Shown: positions 20,101 to 29,602, counted from the stretch's first letter. The stretch: 64,000 bases of DNA from Clostridium estertheticum (GCF_011065935.2 NZ_JAAMNH020000001.1:331001-395000); one strand, 5' to 3'. The notes: a model not told the origin generated them from the sequence alone. Translations and numbers: made by a program.

Positions 20101-20190
20101 CCCCCTTGTATTTCTCTGGAGTAGATAACAATTATTAATTGTTATTCCCCTGGCATTGTTTTATGTAAGATAACAATTATTATAAGTAAT
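20101..20190 (-). repeat. Family-2 repeat pair in reverse orientation, 5' leader of reverse rubrerythrin
   Basis: On the minus strand the unit reads ATAACAATTAATAATTGTTA, then CTACTCCAGAGAAATACAAGGGGG. It ends 9 nt before the start codon, so its tail supplies the SD. A second, poorer copy of the palindromic head (20166-20190) lies about 44 nt further upstream. Same family as 17897 and 51142. Confidence 0.6.
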
Positions 20191-20241
20191 ACAATTCACT
20201 ATATAAATAGGAACTTTGAACTTAGATTACCCATAACATTA

Positions 20242-20270
20242 ACTATACACGAATGGATAACTATTATCAA
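20242..20270 (-). promoter_or_regulatory. Promoter of reverse rubrerythrin with PerR-like box
   Basis: Minus strand TTGATA, 17 nt, TATAGT. The spacer begins inside TGATAATAGTTATCC (20255-20269), which matches the PerR consensus TTATAATnATTATAA at 11 of 14 defined positions. Binding here would block RNA polymerase until peroxide oxidises the repressor (inference). Confidence 0.55.
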
Positions 20271-20321
20271 GTAAAATTTAATATTTGTATAGAAAAAAAT
20301 AAAATAAGTTCCACATTTACA

Positions 20322-21017
20322 TTATACTAATATGTCATTAAGGCCCTCTAAATCTTTTATTTTGACTAAATTCTTATTGAAATCTATTAAGCCATCCGCC
20401 TTCATATTAACAAGCTCCCTTGAAAGGGATGGCCTTTGAACACCTAGGTGCTCAGCAAGGCCTTTTCTAGACATAGGCAGAGTAAGTGCTATGGAGTTTT
20501 GAATTTCATATTGAGAAATCAAGTAATTTGATATTTTTTGTCTTAGTGTTTCGAAGGATAGTTCTTTAATTTTTTTATTTAATAAAAGAATTTTACTTGA
20601 TAGAAGTTGCATAAAATTATTCAATACTTTAGGGTAGGCGCTACACATAGATATAATATCTTTTTTTGAGATATAAAGTATAATTGCTCCTTTAGAAGAT
20701 ACTATAGTGGCTGGGTAGATATTTGTTTCTGAAAAAGCTATTGCTTCACCAAAGGTTTTCCCTCTATTTAATTTTGCCAATGTAACTACTTTTCCACTAG
20801 CATAATGTTTTTGTACTTCCAGCTCGCCTTGGATTACAATTCCGAGTGATTCACAGATGTCACCCTCTAATGCCACTATACAAGTACGGCATTCAAAACA
20901 GTTTTTACAGTTATCGGAAATGGAGTAGTTTATATTTATAATTAAATTTTGCAATTCTGCAACCGTCAAATCTTTAAATAAAATACAATGCTTTAAACAA
21001 TCTATTAGTTTATCCAT
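20322..21017 (-). CDS. Crp/Fnr-family regulator with CX2CX2CX2C cluster
   Basis: 231-aa DNA-binding regulator. A cNMP-binding-like beta-barrel (about residues 10-130), a dimerisation helix, and a C-terminal winged helix whose recognition segment is LAEHLGVQRPSLSRELVNM. The N-terminal part carries Cys37, Cys40, Cys43 and Cys46 plus Cys7 and Cys11, suggesting an Fe-S or thiol redox sensor rather than cAMP binding (inference). It is divergent from a ferredoxin-like gene, and a palindrome lies just after its own promoter, suggesting autoregulation. Confidence 0.85.
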   Translation of the reverse strand: MDKLIDCLKHCILFKDLTVAELQNLIININYSISDNCKNCFECRTCIVALEGDICESLGIVIQGELEVQKHYASGKVVTLAKLNRGKTFGEAIAFSETNIYPATIVSSKGAIILYISKKDIISMCSAYPKVLNNFMQLLSSKILLLNKKIKELSFETLRQKISNYLISQYEIQNSIALTLPMSRKGLAEHLGVQRPSLSRELVNMKADGLIDFNKNLVKIKDLEGLNDILV

Positions 21018-21043
21018 AAAATCACCCTCGAATTTTCAATTTG

Positions 21044-21057
21044 GTAACATGAGTTAC
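21044..21057. promoter_or_regulatory. Palindromic operator between the Crp/Fnr gene and the ferredoxin gene
   Basis: GTAAC-ATGA-GTTAC, a perfect 5-bp-arm inverted repeat downstream of the minus-strand start of transcription. Size and symmetry suit a Crp/Fnr-type dimer. Confidence 0.5.
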
Positions 21058-21072
21058 ATATTATCATAAGTA

Positions 21073-21101
21073 ATTCTAATATAATTTGTATAGACAGTCA
21101 A
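21073..21101 (-). promoter_or_regulatory. Promoter of the Crp/Fnr regulator
   Basis: Minus strand TTGACT, 17 nt, TAGAAT; the expected start of transcription is near 21066, about 10 nt before the palindrome. Confidence 0.55.
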
Positions 21102-21211
21102 TTAAATTATCACTGGGGTACATGAAAACAAATGAAATATGTAATAAAATTAAGTGCTAGTTATTTAAATGCGACTTTAAAAAATATATAAAAAATTCAG
21201 GAGGAGTTAAA

Positions 21212-21940
21212 ATGAAAAGAGATATTATTAGTATAGATGAAAGTAAATGTAATGGTTGTGGAATATGTATAAGTGGCTGTCATGAAGGAGCCATAGAGCT
21301 CGTTGACGGTAAGGCTAAATTAATAAGCGATGAGTATTGTGATGGACTAGGAGATTGTTTACCTCAGTGCCCTACAGATGCTATCAAAATAATTCAAAGA
21401 GATGCCGCAGATTATGACCTTCAGGCTGTTGAAATAAAAAAAGAGCAACAAAGTGTAAAACCTAATTTGCCTTGTGGATGTCCTGGTACAATGGAAAAGT
21501 CCATAAAAAGAAATATTGATTTAAACATAAAAAAAGTACCAACTAAAATAAATAACGATGCAGAGGACTCAGTAGCTTCAGAATTAAATCAGTGGCCAGT
21601 GCAGTTAAAGTTGGTTAATTCTAAGGCTGGATTTTTAAATGGCGCAGATATATTAATCGCAGCAGATTGCACAGCTTACGCTTATGGAAATTTTCATAAG
21701 GAGTTCATAAAAGGAAGAGTAACATTGATAGGCTGTCCAAAGCTTGATGATAATGAGTATTACAAAGAGAAAATCGTAGAAATATTAAAAAATAATGATA
21801 TTAAAAGCATCACAGTAGTTAGAATGGAAGTACCTTGTTGCGGAGGTATTGTTAGTTCTGTAAAAGGAGCTATGCTTGAGGCTGGAATAATAGTACCATA
21901 TAAAGAGGTAACTATTGGTGTAAATGGAGCATTAATTTAG
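21212..21940 (+). CDS. Ferredoxin-like 4Fe-4S protein with CCG-type C-terminal domain
   Basis: 242-aa cytoplasmic iron-sulfur protein. N-terminal bacterial ferredoxin fold: cluster 1 CNGCGICISGC (Cys13, 16, 19, 23). Cluster 2 is CDGLGDCLPQCP, in which the usual second Cys is Leu. The C-terminal ~120 residues include ADCTAYAYGNF, GCPKLDD and EVPCCGG, a Cys-bearing domain that may hold another cofactor. Divergent from the Cys-rich Crp/Fnr gene, so it is a likely target. Its electron partner is unknown. Confidence 0.75.
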   Translation: MKRDIISIDESKCNGCGICISGCHEGAIELVDGKAKLISDEYCDGLGDCLPQCPTDAIKIIQRDAADYDLQAVEIKKEQQSVKPNLPCGCPGTMEKSIKRNIDLNIKKVPTKINNDAEDSVASELNQWPVQLKLVNSKAGFLNGADILIAADCTAYAYGNFHKEFIKGRVTLIGCPKLDDNEYYKEKIVEILKNNDIKSITVVRMEVPCCGGIVSSVKGAMLEAGIIVPYKEVTIGVNGALI

Positions 21941-21990
21941 ATTCTCATCCATGTTTAAAACTATATTTTCTCCATATTTAAGTTTTTTAG

Positions 21991-22026
21991 AAAGCATATA
22001 TTATGAAAAATAATATATGCTTTTTT
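21991..22026 (+). terminator. Terminator after the ferredoxin-like gene
   Basis: AAAGCATATATTAT / ATAATATATGCTTTTTT stem-loop with T-tract. Confidence 0.85.
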
Positions 22027-22177
22027 AAATTTATAGTAAATTTACATATATAGCATATTAAACACTTTAAATTCTTAATTTTTTAGTGTAAAATGATAGG
22101 GACTGATTATTAGATTATAGATTTAGTTTTCGATTTCTTATCTACATAATTAAAATATATTTATGTGAGGTATGTTT

Positions 22178-22666
22178 ATGGAAAGAATTGACAAACATAA
22201 TTATTATTTAGACATATGCGAAACCATATCTGAACGAGGAACTTGTTTGCGTAGAAATTTTGCAGCTATAATAGTTAAAAATGATGAAATTATATCTACG
22301 GGATATACTGGAGCGCCTAGAGGCAGAGTGAATTGTTGTGATTTAGGAGTTTGTAGAAGAGAAGAATTAAAAATTCCAAGGGGCACAAGGTATGAACTTT
22401 GTAGATCGGTGCATGCAGAACAAAATGCGATTATATCAGCTCGTAGAAATGATATGATAGGGGCGACTTTATATTTAATTGGAAAAGAAGTAAATAATGG
22501 TGAATTAGTTAATGATGCATCTCCTTGCTCTTTATGCAAGAGATTTATAATTAATTCGGGTATAGAAAAAGTAATAATCAGAGACAACAAAATACAGTAT
22601 AAAATTGTATATGTAGAGGAATGGATAGAAAATGATGACTCACTTCAAGGTGATGGTGGATATTAA
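22178..22666 (+). CDS. dCMP deaminase (ComEB-like)
   Basis: Deaminates dCMP to dUMP for dTTP synthesis. 162 aa. ATG 22178 lies 7 nt behind GTGAGG; the in-frame ATG at 22172 is too close to the SD. Zinc-site motifs HAEQNAI and PCSLC, and the nucleotide-binding STGYTGAPRG, are intact. The insertion with extra cysteines (CCDLGVC) is typical of the ComEB branch. The next gene, tagO, begins 77 nt downstream. Confidence 0.93.
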   Translation: MERIDKHNYYLDICETISERGTCLRRNFAAIIVKNDEIISTGYTGAPRGRVNCCDLGVCRREELKIPRGTRYELCRSVHAEQNAIISARRNDMIGATLYLIGKEVNNGELVNDASPCSLCKRFIINSGIEKVIIRDNKIQYKIVYVEEWIENDDSLQGDGGY

Positions 22667-22671
22667 TATCT

Positions 22672-22694
22672 CAGCGCCGCAGGTGATGATTTAA
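22672..22694 (+). repeat. Dispersed leader repeat, family 1, copy C
   Basis: CAGC-GCC-GCAGGTGATGATTTAAC in the tagO leader, 50 nt before its start codon. Confidence 0.5.
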
Positions 22695-22743
22695 CCTATA
22701 TTTATCAAATAAAACACTGTTTTTGTGAAAGAAAGGTTTTTTT

Positions 22744-23772
22744 ATGAGTGATATTTATATTTTAGCGATAATTACAGCTTTAATTTCTTTTATAATTACC
22801 CCGTTAGTTAAGAAATTTGCAATAGTTGTTAATGCCATTGATATTCCTAAAGATGAAAGGCGAGTTCACAAGAAACCTGTTCCGGTTATGGGAGGACTTG
22901 CCATATATATATCTTTTGTTATAGGGGCAATTTTATATAATGGCATTTTAACAAAGTCCCAACTAGGTATAATTGTCGGTGCAACTATAATCGTTGTTGG
23001 TGGCATGATAGATGATATAAAAGAGTTAAGTCCTAAATACAAGCTTTTAATACAAGTTATGGGGGCTGCATGTCTTTTAATATCAGGCATAAGAATATCA
23101 ATTTTAACTAATCCTTTTAGAGAATTTTATCCATATCTAAACATAGGATGGGTAAGTATTCCTGTAACGATAATATGGATTATAGGTGTGACTAATGCTT
23201 TTAATCTAATAGATGGATTAGATGGACTCGCAGCGGGAATAGCATTTATATCCTGCGTTACTCTAATGATAGTTTCTATAATTAATGGAAGGCTGGAGCC
23301 AGCATTTTTAACGGCTGTGTTAAGTGGGGCGATTTTAGGATTCTTACCATATAATTTTAACCCGGCTTCCATTTTTATGGGGGATACGGGCTCTCAATTA
23401 CTAGGGTTTCTACTAGCTGCAATTTCAATTGAAGGTGCTATTAAATCTGCAACAGCATTTGTTATAGCAGTACCAATTCTAGCTTTTGCATTACCTATTT
23501 ATGACACCCTTTTTGCTATGATTAGAAGGAAAGCTAATGGAAAGTCTATAATGCAAGCAGACAAAGGCCATTTGCACCATCGGCTTTTGGATATGGGACT
23601 CAGTCAAAAGCAAGCAGTTATTATTATGTATTTTATAAGTGCTGCGCTAGGTGGGATTGCCATTATAGCCATGCAAATGAGTAATCAAAGGGCATATTTT
23701 TTGTTAGCACTAGTAATGGTGATAACAGTCTCAATGGCTTGGAAATATGGTATTTTTAAGCACAAAGAGTAA
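22744..23772 (+). CDS. tagO: Undecaprenyl-phosphate GlcNAc-1-phosphate transferase
   Basis: Polytopic membrane enzyme (342 aa, about 10 TM) of the MraY/WecA/TagO family that starts teichoic-acid or polysaccharide linkage-unit synthesis by loading GlcNAc-1-P on undecaprenyl phosphate. Seen: the Mg-binding pair in GGMIDDIKE, NAFNLIDGLDGLAAG, FMGDTGSQLLGF and the cytoplasmic HLHHRLLDMG loop that typifies WecA/TagO rather than MraY. Followed by the UDP-GlcNAc epimerase, consistent with wall-polymer synthesis. Confidence 0.92.
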   Translation: MSDIYILAIITALISFIITPLVKKFAIVVNAIDIPKDERRVHKKPVPVMGGLAIYISFVIGAILYNGILTKSQLGIIVGATIIVVGGMIDDIKELSPKYKLLIQVMGAACLLISGIRISILTNPFREFYPYLNIGWVSIPVTIIWIIGVTNAFNLIDGLDGLAAGIAFISCVTLMIVSIINGRLEPAFLTAVLSGAILGFLPYNFNPASIFMGDTGSQLLGFLLAAISIEGAIKSATAFVIAVPILAFALPIYDTLFAMIRRKANGKSIMQADKGHLHHRLLDMGLSQKQAVIIMYFISAALGGIAIIAMQMSNQRAYFLLALVMVITVSMAWKYGIFKHKE

Positions 23773-23852
23773 GTTGTGTATCTTTGAATTTAATAATTAC
23801 TAATGTCCATGTGGTTATAATTTAAATTGAATTAAATTAGGAGGTTACCCTG

Positions 23853-24977
23853 GTGGAAAATATTAAAGTTATAGTGATATTTGGTACAAGACCTGAGGCT
23901 ATAAAAATGGCACCTCTAGTTAAAGAATTAGAAAAAAATTCTCAAATACAATGTGTGGTATGTGTAACTGCTCAGCATAGAGAACTATTAGACCAAGTCT
24001 TGGAACTATTTAACATAGAGCCTCAGTATGACTTAAACATAATGAAATCAAAACAAAGTTTAACAGGAATAACCTGTTCTGTGCTTCAAGGGCTTGAGGA
24101 AATCTTTGAAAGTGAGAAGCCAGATATAGTGCTTGTACATGGAGATACTACTACGACATTTGCAGCATCCCTTGCAGCTTTTTATAGAAAGATACCTGTT
24201 GGACATGTGGAAGCTGGCCTTAGAACTCATAATAAGTTTTTCCCTTATCCAGAAGAAATCAATAGGAAGCTAACTGGAGCACTAGCGGATTTACACTTTG
24301 CACCGACTAATACCTCTAAAGAAAACCTATTAAGGGAGGGAATAGAGGAGAGTGCTATTTTTGTTACAGGAAATACAGTCATAGATGCTATGAAGTTTAC
24401 AATTAAAGAAGACTATATTTTTGAAAATTGTGAGCTAAATGAGATTGACTATAAAAATAAAAAAGTAATAGTGGTTACAGCTCATAGGAGAGAAAATTGG
24501 GGAGTTGGAATTGAAAATATATGTAATGCCCTGAAAATTGTTGTATGCGAAAATAAAGATGTAGAAGTGTTGTATCTAGTTCATCCAAATCCACTAGTGA
24601 AGGATATGGCGTGCAGCATTTTAAAAGATGAGGAAAGAATACATTTGCTTGAGCCCATTGATACATGTGAAATGCATAATTTAATGAAGAAATGTTACTT
24701 AGTAATGACCGACTCAGGTGGAATTCAAGAAGAGGCTCCTCATCTATGCAAGCCGGTTTTAGTCCTTAGGGATGTAACTGAGAGGGTAGAGGCAGAGCAG
24801 GCAGGCACGGTAAGGCTAGTTGGAACAGATGTACAGAAAATTGTATTAAATGCTAACATGCTTCTAAGAAATTCAGATGAGTATAATCGTATGAGTACAT
24901 CAATTAATCCTTATGGTGATGGAACTGCTTCTGTTAAAATAGTAGATTCACTATTAGAGCATTTTAAGATATATTAA
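23853..24977 (+). CDS. wecB: UDP-N-acetylglucosamine 2-epimerase (non-hydrolysing)
   Basis: Interconverts UDP-GlcNAc and UDP-ManNAc for wall polymers (MnaA in Bacillus). 374 aa, GT-B fold. Seen: FGTRPEAIKMAPL at the start, VHGDTTTTFA, HVEAGLRTHNK, VTAHRRENWG and TDSGGIQEEAPHL. The start is GTG 23853, 8 nt after AGGAGG. With tagO 80 nt upstream it forms a linkage-unit pair. It is followed by a terminator and a long non-coding gap. Confidence 0.95.
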   Translation: MENIKVIVIFGTRPEAIKMAPLVKELEKNSQIQCVVCVTAQHRELLDQVLELFNIEPQYDLNIMKSKQSLTGITCSVLQGLEEIFESEKPDIVLVHGDTTTTFAASLAAFYRKIPVGHVEAGLRTHNKFFPYPEEINRKLTGALADLHFAPTNTSKENLLREGIEESAIFVTGNTVIDAMKFTIKEDYIFENCELNEIDYKNKKVIVVTAHRRENWGVGIENICNALKIVVCENKDVEVLYLVHPNPLVKDMACSILKDEERIHLLEPIDTCEMHNLMKKCYLVMTDSGGIQEEAPHLCKPVLVLRDVTERVEAEQAGTVRLVGTDVQKIVLNANMLLRNSDEYNRMSTSINPYGDGTASVKIVDSLLEHFKIY

Positions 24978-24986
24978 AATCTTGTT

Positions 24987-25034
24987 AAAATAGGTTTAAG
25001 AATTTAGAAATTAAATTTTTAAACCTATTTTTTT
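24987..25034 (+). terminator. Terminator after wecB
   Basis: AAAATAGGTTTA / TAAACCTATTTT with an AT-rich loop, then a T-rich run. Confidence 0.75.
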
Positions 25035-25659
25035 AGTATTTATACAAATAAAAACTTTCAAAATAAAAGTTTTAATGTTATAAAATTCATATTCAGCTAC
25101 AACAACCTAAGGTGCTTTAATGTATTGTATATCCTGATATATGGTATTTTAAAGCTTATAGCAATCAAAATAAGAATAATTTAATATATATTTTTAGCCC
25201 GTAAAAATAAATATATTATAAATAATAAAGATATTATAAGAAATTTTGGGGCTAGAAAGAATGAAATATTGCAATTGTTCTAATAAAACGAACAGTTCAG
25301 CCGTCAATTAATTTTTTTTATATAGTCTTTGTAAATGTTTAACTAGATAAAATAATATTAAAAAGTTCTTAAAAGTTAGTAAAACCAACAGTATTGAAAT
25401 GGTAAGTATAAATATTATGAATATTGAGAATATTAAGCATATTAAAATAAATAAATTAATTGAATAATGTAATTGTAAATTATTTGAAAAGCCGTAATAT
25501 ATCACAATATAGACATATTTAGAGGATTAATGAGATTTTACTCGAAAAACTAACTCAAATGCTTCTATATATCGAAAAATTGAGAAATTCTAGGTTTTAT
25601 TTATGAAAATTAGTAGACTATAATTGAATTTGTTAGCACATGGCGAGGAGAAGAAGAAA
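25035..25659. other. Long AT-rich gap before the ATP synthase operon
   Basis: About 625 nt with no credible gene. It has a small hairpin AAAACTT...AAGTTTT (25051-25073) and TATAAT (25619-25624) just before atpI, without a convincing -35. A 65-codon GTG frame on the minus strand (25308-25505) has no RBS and reads as hydrophobic AT-rich noise. It may hold the atp promoter and a long leader, or a decayed gene. Confidence 0.5.
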
Positions 25660-26031
25660 GTGGATAGTGATTTTAAAAATATGTTTAAAAAAATTGTTAT
25701 GTATGATTTTTTTATTTCTTTGATTTTTACTGCAGTGATTTATTTTACAGCTAAATCATATGCATTATTTTTTTTATTAGGGTTAATAATAGCATTAATG
25801 AACTTTTATGTTAATGGTATTACAGTGGAGTATTCTCTTAATAAAAATACAAAGAACACATGGATAATAATAGCAGGGTTTTTCATAAGAGTTTTTTTTG
25901 TAAGTATCATTGGTTTTATCATTGGTATACATAATATGTTTAATATAATTGCATATATTTTTGGGTATAGTTCGCAGTTTATATCTTTATTGTATTATGG
26001 AATAAATAATAAGAACATTGAAGGGAAGTGA
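25660..26031 (+). CDS. atpI: ATP synthase subunit I
   Basis: Small membrane protein that helps assemble the c-ring. About 123 aa with four hydrophobic segments. An in-frame TTG lies at 25624, but GTG 25660 sits 9 nt behind GAGGAG and removes an unlikely hydrophilic extension, so I prefer it. The stop is 4 nt before the atpB ATG. Family members are poorly conserved, so the call leans on size, topology and position at the head of the operon. Confidence 0.8.
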   Translation: MDSDFKNMFKKIVMYDFFISLIFTAVIYFTAKSYALFFLLGLIIALMNFYVNGITVEYSLNKNTKNTWIIIAGFFIRVFFVSIIGFIIGIHNMFNIIAYIFGYSSQFISLLYYGINNKNIEGK

Positions 26032-26035
26032 TTTA

Positions 26036-26716
26036 ATGGAAAAAATATACCCGTTATTTCATATTAGGTTCTTTGGATACAATATTGGAATTGCACAAAG
26101 TGTAGTTGTTCAGTGGGTAATAATAGTTTTAGTAGCTATGTTATGTATTTACTTTACAAGAGACTTGAAAATAATTCCTAATAAGAAACAGAATATAATA
26201 GAAATAGTTATGGATTCTATAAACAATCTTGTTAGGGATAATATGGGTGAAGACTACATGGGTTTTGTACCATTTATAGCAACATTTGCAATTTTTTTAA
26301 CTTTTATGAATAATACGGGACTGATAGGTATTAGGCCTCCAACAGTAGATTATAGTGTAGCATTAGCATTAGCATTAATAACATTCGTTGTTGTTCAAGG
26401 GTTTGCCATTAAAAAAATTGGCTTAGGTCACTATTTTAAAGGGTACACCGAGCCATATGCATTTATATTACCAATTAATTTAATAGAGCGGGTTATGCTG
26501 CCAATTTCATTAAGTTTTCGATTATTTGGAAACATGATTGCAGGTGTAGTAATAATAGATTTGGCATATAAAAGTTTAGCGAGTCTGACTGTATTTGCCC
26601 AATTAATTATCCCAGTACCGTTACATTTTTATTTTGATTTATTTGATGGAATGATTCAAATGGTTATTTTTGTTATGTTGACTATGGTTAATATAAAAGT
26701 TATTGCAGAACATTAA
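26036..26716 (+). CDS. atpB: ATP synthase Fo subunit a
   Basis: Membrane stator subunit forming the ion half-channels next to the c-ring. 226 aa from ATG 26036; the in-frame TTG at 26018 lies inside atpI and lacks an SD. Five to six TM helices. The essential Arg is in SLSFRLFGNMIAG. Translationally coupled to atpI. Confidence 0.95.
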   Translation: MEKIYPLFHIRFFGYNIGIAQSVVVQWVIIVLVAMLCIYFTRDLKIIPNKKQNIIEIVMDSINNLVRDNMGEDYMGFVPFIATFAIFLTFMNNTGLIGIRPPTVDYSVALALALITFVVVQGFAIKKIGLGHYFKGYTEPYAFILPINLIERVMLPISLSFRLFGNMIAGVVIIDLAYKSLASLTVFAQLIIPVPLHFYFDLFDGMIQMVIFVMLTMVNIKVIAEH

Positions 26717-26747
26717 GTTTAGTTTTAAAAATTAAGGAGGAATTAAT

Positions 26748-26993
26748 ATGAACAACATTGACCCGAAATCATTTATAACAGCTATGTCTGCTATAGGCGC
26801 AGGTCTTGCAGCAATAGGATGTATAGGTGGAGGAATAGGAACAGGTAATGCTGCGGCTAAAGCAGTAGAAGGCGTTGCAAGGCAACCAGAGGCTAGAGGA
26901 TCTATAATTAGTACCTTAGTTATAGGTGCTGCATTCTCAGAAGCTACAGCTATTTATGCGTTTTTAATAGCATTAATTTTAGCGTTTAAGTAA
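26748..26993 (+). CDS. atpE: ATP synthase Fo subunit c
   Basis: 81-aa hairpin proteolipid that forms the rotor ring. Helix 1 carries the Gly-rich [20 protein letters not shown] and helix 2 the ion-binding Glu in [13 protein letters not shown]. Compared with the sodium-binding ring of Ilyobacter (Gln32, Glu65, Ser66), Gln is Thr and Ser66 is Ala here, which argues for proton coupling (inference). SD AAGGAGG is strong, as expected for the most highly translated subunit. Confidence 0.97.
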   Translation: MNNIDPKSFITAMSAIGAGLAAIGCIGGGIGTGNAAAKAVEGVARQPEARGSIISTLVIGAAFSEATAIYAFLIALILAFK

Positions 26994-27053
26994 TATGGTA
27001 TATATCAAAATTAAAAATTTTGAAATTAGGCCTGAAGGGGGCTTTAATAGATA

Positions 27054-27533
27054 ATGAATGTATATTTATCTACAATTATATTTACTTTTATTAATTTTAT
27101 AATATTGCTTTTTATCTTAAAGCGCTTTTTAATTAAGCCGGTAAATAAGATAATGGATGATAGACAAGATGGAATAAATACGTCTATTAAGAAAGCTAAA
27201 GATGATGAAGAAAAAGCAGCAATTTCAAGAGAAGAAAAAGACCGATTGTTGCATGAGTCAAAGGTAAAGGGAAGAGAAATAGTAAAAGAATATAAAGTTA
27301 ATGCCGAAAATATTTCTCAAGAGATCATTGATGAAGCAAAAAAAGAATCAATTATAATTATTGAGAGATCAAGAGTCGAAATTGAAAGAGAAAAAGAAAA
27401 AGCACAAAGTGAAATTAAAAAACAAGTTATAGAGTTATCTTTGGTATTGGCTGAGAAAGCGCTTGAACAGCATATTGATGAAAAAGAACATAGAAGGTTG
27501 ATTGAGGATTTTATCTTTAAGGTAGGTAGCTAA
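27054..27533 (+). CDS. atpF: ATP synthase Fo subunit b
   Basis: Peripheral-stalk subunit of 159 aa. One N-terminal TM helix (residues 5-25), then a long charged coiled coil rich in Glu and Lys. Followed by atpH after 1 nt. Confidence 0.94.
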   Translation: MNVYLSTIIFTFINFIILLFILKRFLIKPVNKIMDDRQDGINTSIKKAKDDEEKAAISREEKDRLLHESKVKGREIVKEYKVNAENISQEIIDEAKKESIIIIERSRVEIEREKEKAQSEIKKQVIELSLVLAEKALEQHIDEKEHRRLIEDFIFKVGS

Positions 27534-27534
27534 T

Positions 27535-28068
27535 ATGTATGAATACTTAGATAAAAGATATGCACTAGCGCTATATACAGTTGCTGAGGAAAAAGGGAAA
27601 GTAGAAGAATATTTAAATGACCTTAGAGAAATTGTTTCACTTATGAAGAATGATATTGAATTTCTTAAAGTTATTAAATATCCGCAAATAAGTACTTCTG
27701 CAAAAAAGAAAATGTTTATTAAGATTTTCAAGGGAAGAATTGATGAGGACCTTTTATCTTTTTTACTTATCCTTATAGAAAAAGACAGGATATTGTTTAC
27801 TGAGGAAAAACTTAAAGAAATGGAAAAAATCCATTTAGAGCGCAATAATACACTACTCGTAGAAGTTATAACGGTAATACCTCTTGAGGCTTCGGAAAAA
27901 GAAAATTTGCGCATGAAATTATTCAAGATGTTTGATAAGAATATTATCTTTCATGAAAAATTGGATAAAAACATTATAGGTGGAGTATATATAAGAGTTG
28001 GCGATTATGTTATTGATGGTACAATAAAAAGTAAGTTTGAGGAAATGAAAAAATTAATGTTTAAATAG
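27535..28068 (+). CDS. atpH: ATP synthase F1 subunit delta
   Basis: Connects the b stalk to the top of the F1 head. 177 aa, with an N-terminal helical bundle starting [19 protein letters not shown] and the C-terminal signature [20 protein letters not shown]. The gene begins one base after the atpF stop. Confidence 0.95.
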   Translation: MYEYLDKRYALALYTVAEEKGKVEEYLNDLREIVSLMKNDIEFLKVIKYPQISTSAKKKMFIKIFKGRIDEDLLSFLLILIEKDRILFTEEKLKEMEKIHLERNNTLLVEVITVIPLEASEKENLRMKLFKMFDKNIIFHEKLDKNIIGGVYIRVGDYVIDGTIKSKFEEMKKLMFK

Positions 28069-28084
28069 GAATAGAGGTGAGTTT

Positions 28085-29602
28085 ATGAATATAAAACCAG
28101 AAGAGATAACATCCATAATAAAGAAAGAAATAGAAAGATATGAAAAGAAAATTGATACTGTTGACTCAGGAACCATAATTCAAATAGGTGATGGAATTGC
28201 CAGAGTGTATGGATTAGATGAATGCATGGAAGGTGAACTTCTAGAATTCCCTAATGGAGTATACGGTATGGCCCTGAATCTAGAACAAGACAATGTAGGA
28301 TGTGTATTACTAGGAACCGGAGAAGATATCAAAGAAGGCGACGTAGTAAAGAGAAGTGGTAAAGTAGTTGAAGTTCCTGTAGGGGAAGCCTTAATAGGAA
28401 GAGTCGTAAATTCACTAGGTGTGCCAATAGACGGTAAAGGTCCAATTAAGACTACGGAGACAAGACCGGTCGAAGTAGAAGCACCTGGAGTTATTGAAAG
28501 ACAATCCGTTAAAGTACCTCTTCAAACGGGAATAAAAGCAATAGACTCTATGGTACCAATTGGAAGAGGTCAAAGAGAACTTATAATTGGGGATAGGCAA
28601 ACAGGTAAGACAGCCTTAACTATAGACACTATTTTAAATCAGAAGGGCAAAGATGTTGTATGTATATATGTTGCAATTGGTCAAAAACAATCTACTGTTG
28701 CACATATTGTTAACACCTTGTCTGAAATGGGAGCCTTAGATTATACAATAGTTGTGGCATCCACAGCTTCTCATTCAGCACCACTTCAGTATTTAGCACC
28801 TTATGCTGGATGTAGTATGGGAGAATACTTTATGAACAAAGGCAGAGATGTATTAATAGTGTATGATGATTTATCTAAGCACGCAGTAGCCTATAGAGCT
28901 ATGTCACTATTACTCCGTAGACCACCAGGCAGAGAAGCTTACCCAGGAGATGTATTTTATATTCATTCAAAATTATTAGAAAGAGCAGCAAAACTTTCAG
29001 ATAAATTAGGTGGGGGATCATTAACTGCCCTTCCTATAATAGAAACTCTAGCAGGGGATGTTACGGCATATATACCAACAAATGTTATTTCCATAACAGA
29101 TGGTCAAATATTTCTTGAGGCGGAATTATTCCATTCAGGACAAAGACCAGCTGTTAATGCTGGAATATCAGTATCAAGAGTTGGTGGAAATGCTCAAACA
29201 AAAGCAATGAAACAAGTAACCGGAACTTTAAGGCTAGAACTTGCTCAATATAGGGAACTAGCAGCTTTTGCACAATTTGGTACGGATCTTGATAAAGATG
29301 CGAAAATGAGACTAGAAAAAGGAAAAAGATTAATTGAGATATTAAAGCAAGATCAATATATGCCAGTATCAGTAGAGAAGCAAGTTATGATTTTCTTTGC
29401 TGGAGCTAATAACTATCTAATGGATATTCCAGTACATCAAATAACCAGATTTGAAAGTGAATTTTTGGAGTACATGGATACACATCATAGAGAAGTGGGT
29501 AAGGCAATAGTAGAAGTAAAGGTATTAAATGATGAAATAAAAAAACAACTTATTGAAGCTATAGAAGAGTTTAAAAAAATATTTTCAGTTGAAAATATTT
29601 AA
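28085..29602 (+). CDS. atpA: ATP synthase F1 subunit alpha
   Basis: Non-catalytic nucleotide-binding subunit of the F1 hexamer, 505 aa. Walker [16 protein letters not shown] near residue 170, and the conserved [17 protein letters not shown] with the Arg finger near residue 365. Length and domain order are standard. The 94-nt gap to atpG contains a small CACCT/AGGTG hairpin. Confidence 0.98.
   Translation: MNIKPEEITSIIKKEIERYEKKIDTVDSGTIIQIGDGIARVYGLDECMEGELLEFPNGVYGMALNLEQDNVGCVLLGTGEDIKEGDVVKRSGKVVEVPVGEALIGRVVNSLGVPIDGKGPIKTTETRPVEVEAPGVIERQSVKVPLQTGIKAIDSMVPIGRGQRELIIGDRQTGKTALTIDTILNQKGKDVVCIYVAIGQKQSTVAHIVNTLSEMGALDYTIVVASTASHSAPLQYLAPYAGCSMGEYFMNKGRDVLIVYDDLSKHAVAYRAMSLLLRRPPGREAYPGDVFYIHSKLLERAAKLSDKLGGGSLTALPIIETLAGDVTAYIPTNVISITDGQIFLEAELFHSGQRPAVNAGISVSRVGGNAQTKAMKQVTGTLRLELAQYRELAAFAQFGTDLDKDAKMRLEKGKRLIEILKQDQYMPVSVEKQVMIFFAGANNYLMDIPVHQITRFESEFLEYMDTHHREVGKAIVEVKVLNDEIKKQLIEAIEEFKKIFSVENI

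Noticed and set aside
25308..25505. 65-codon hydrophobic minus-strand frame before the atp operon
   Set aside because: GTG start with no Shine-Dalgarno and no recognisable motif; typical AT-rich chance frame.
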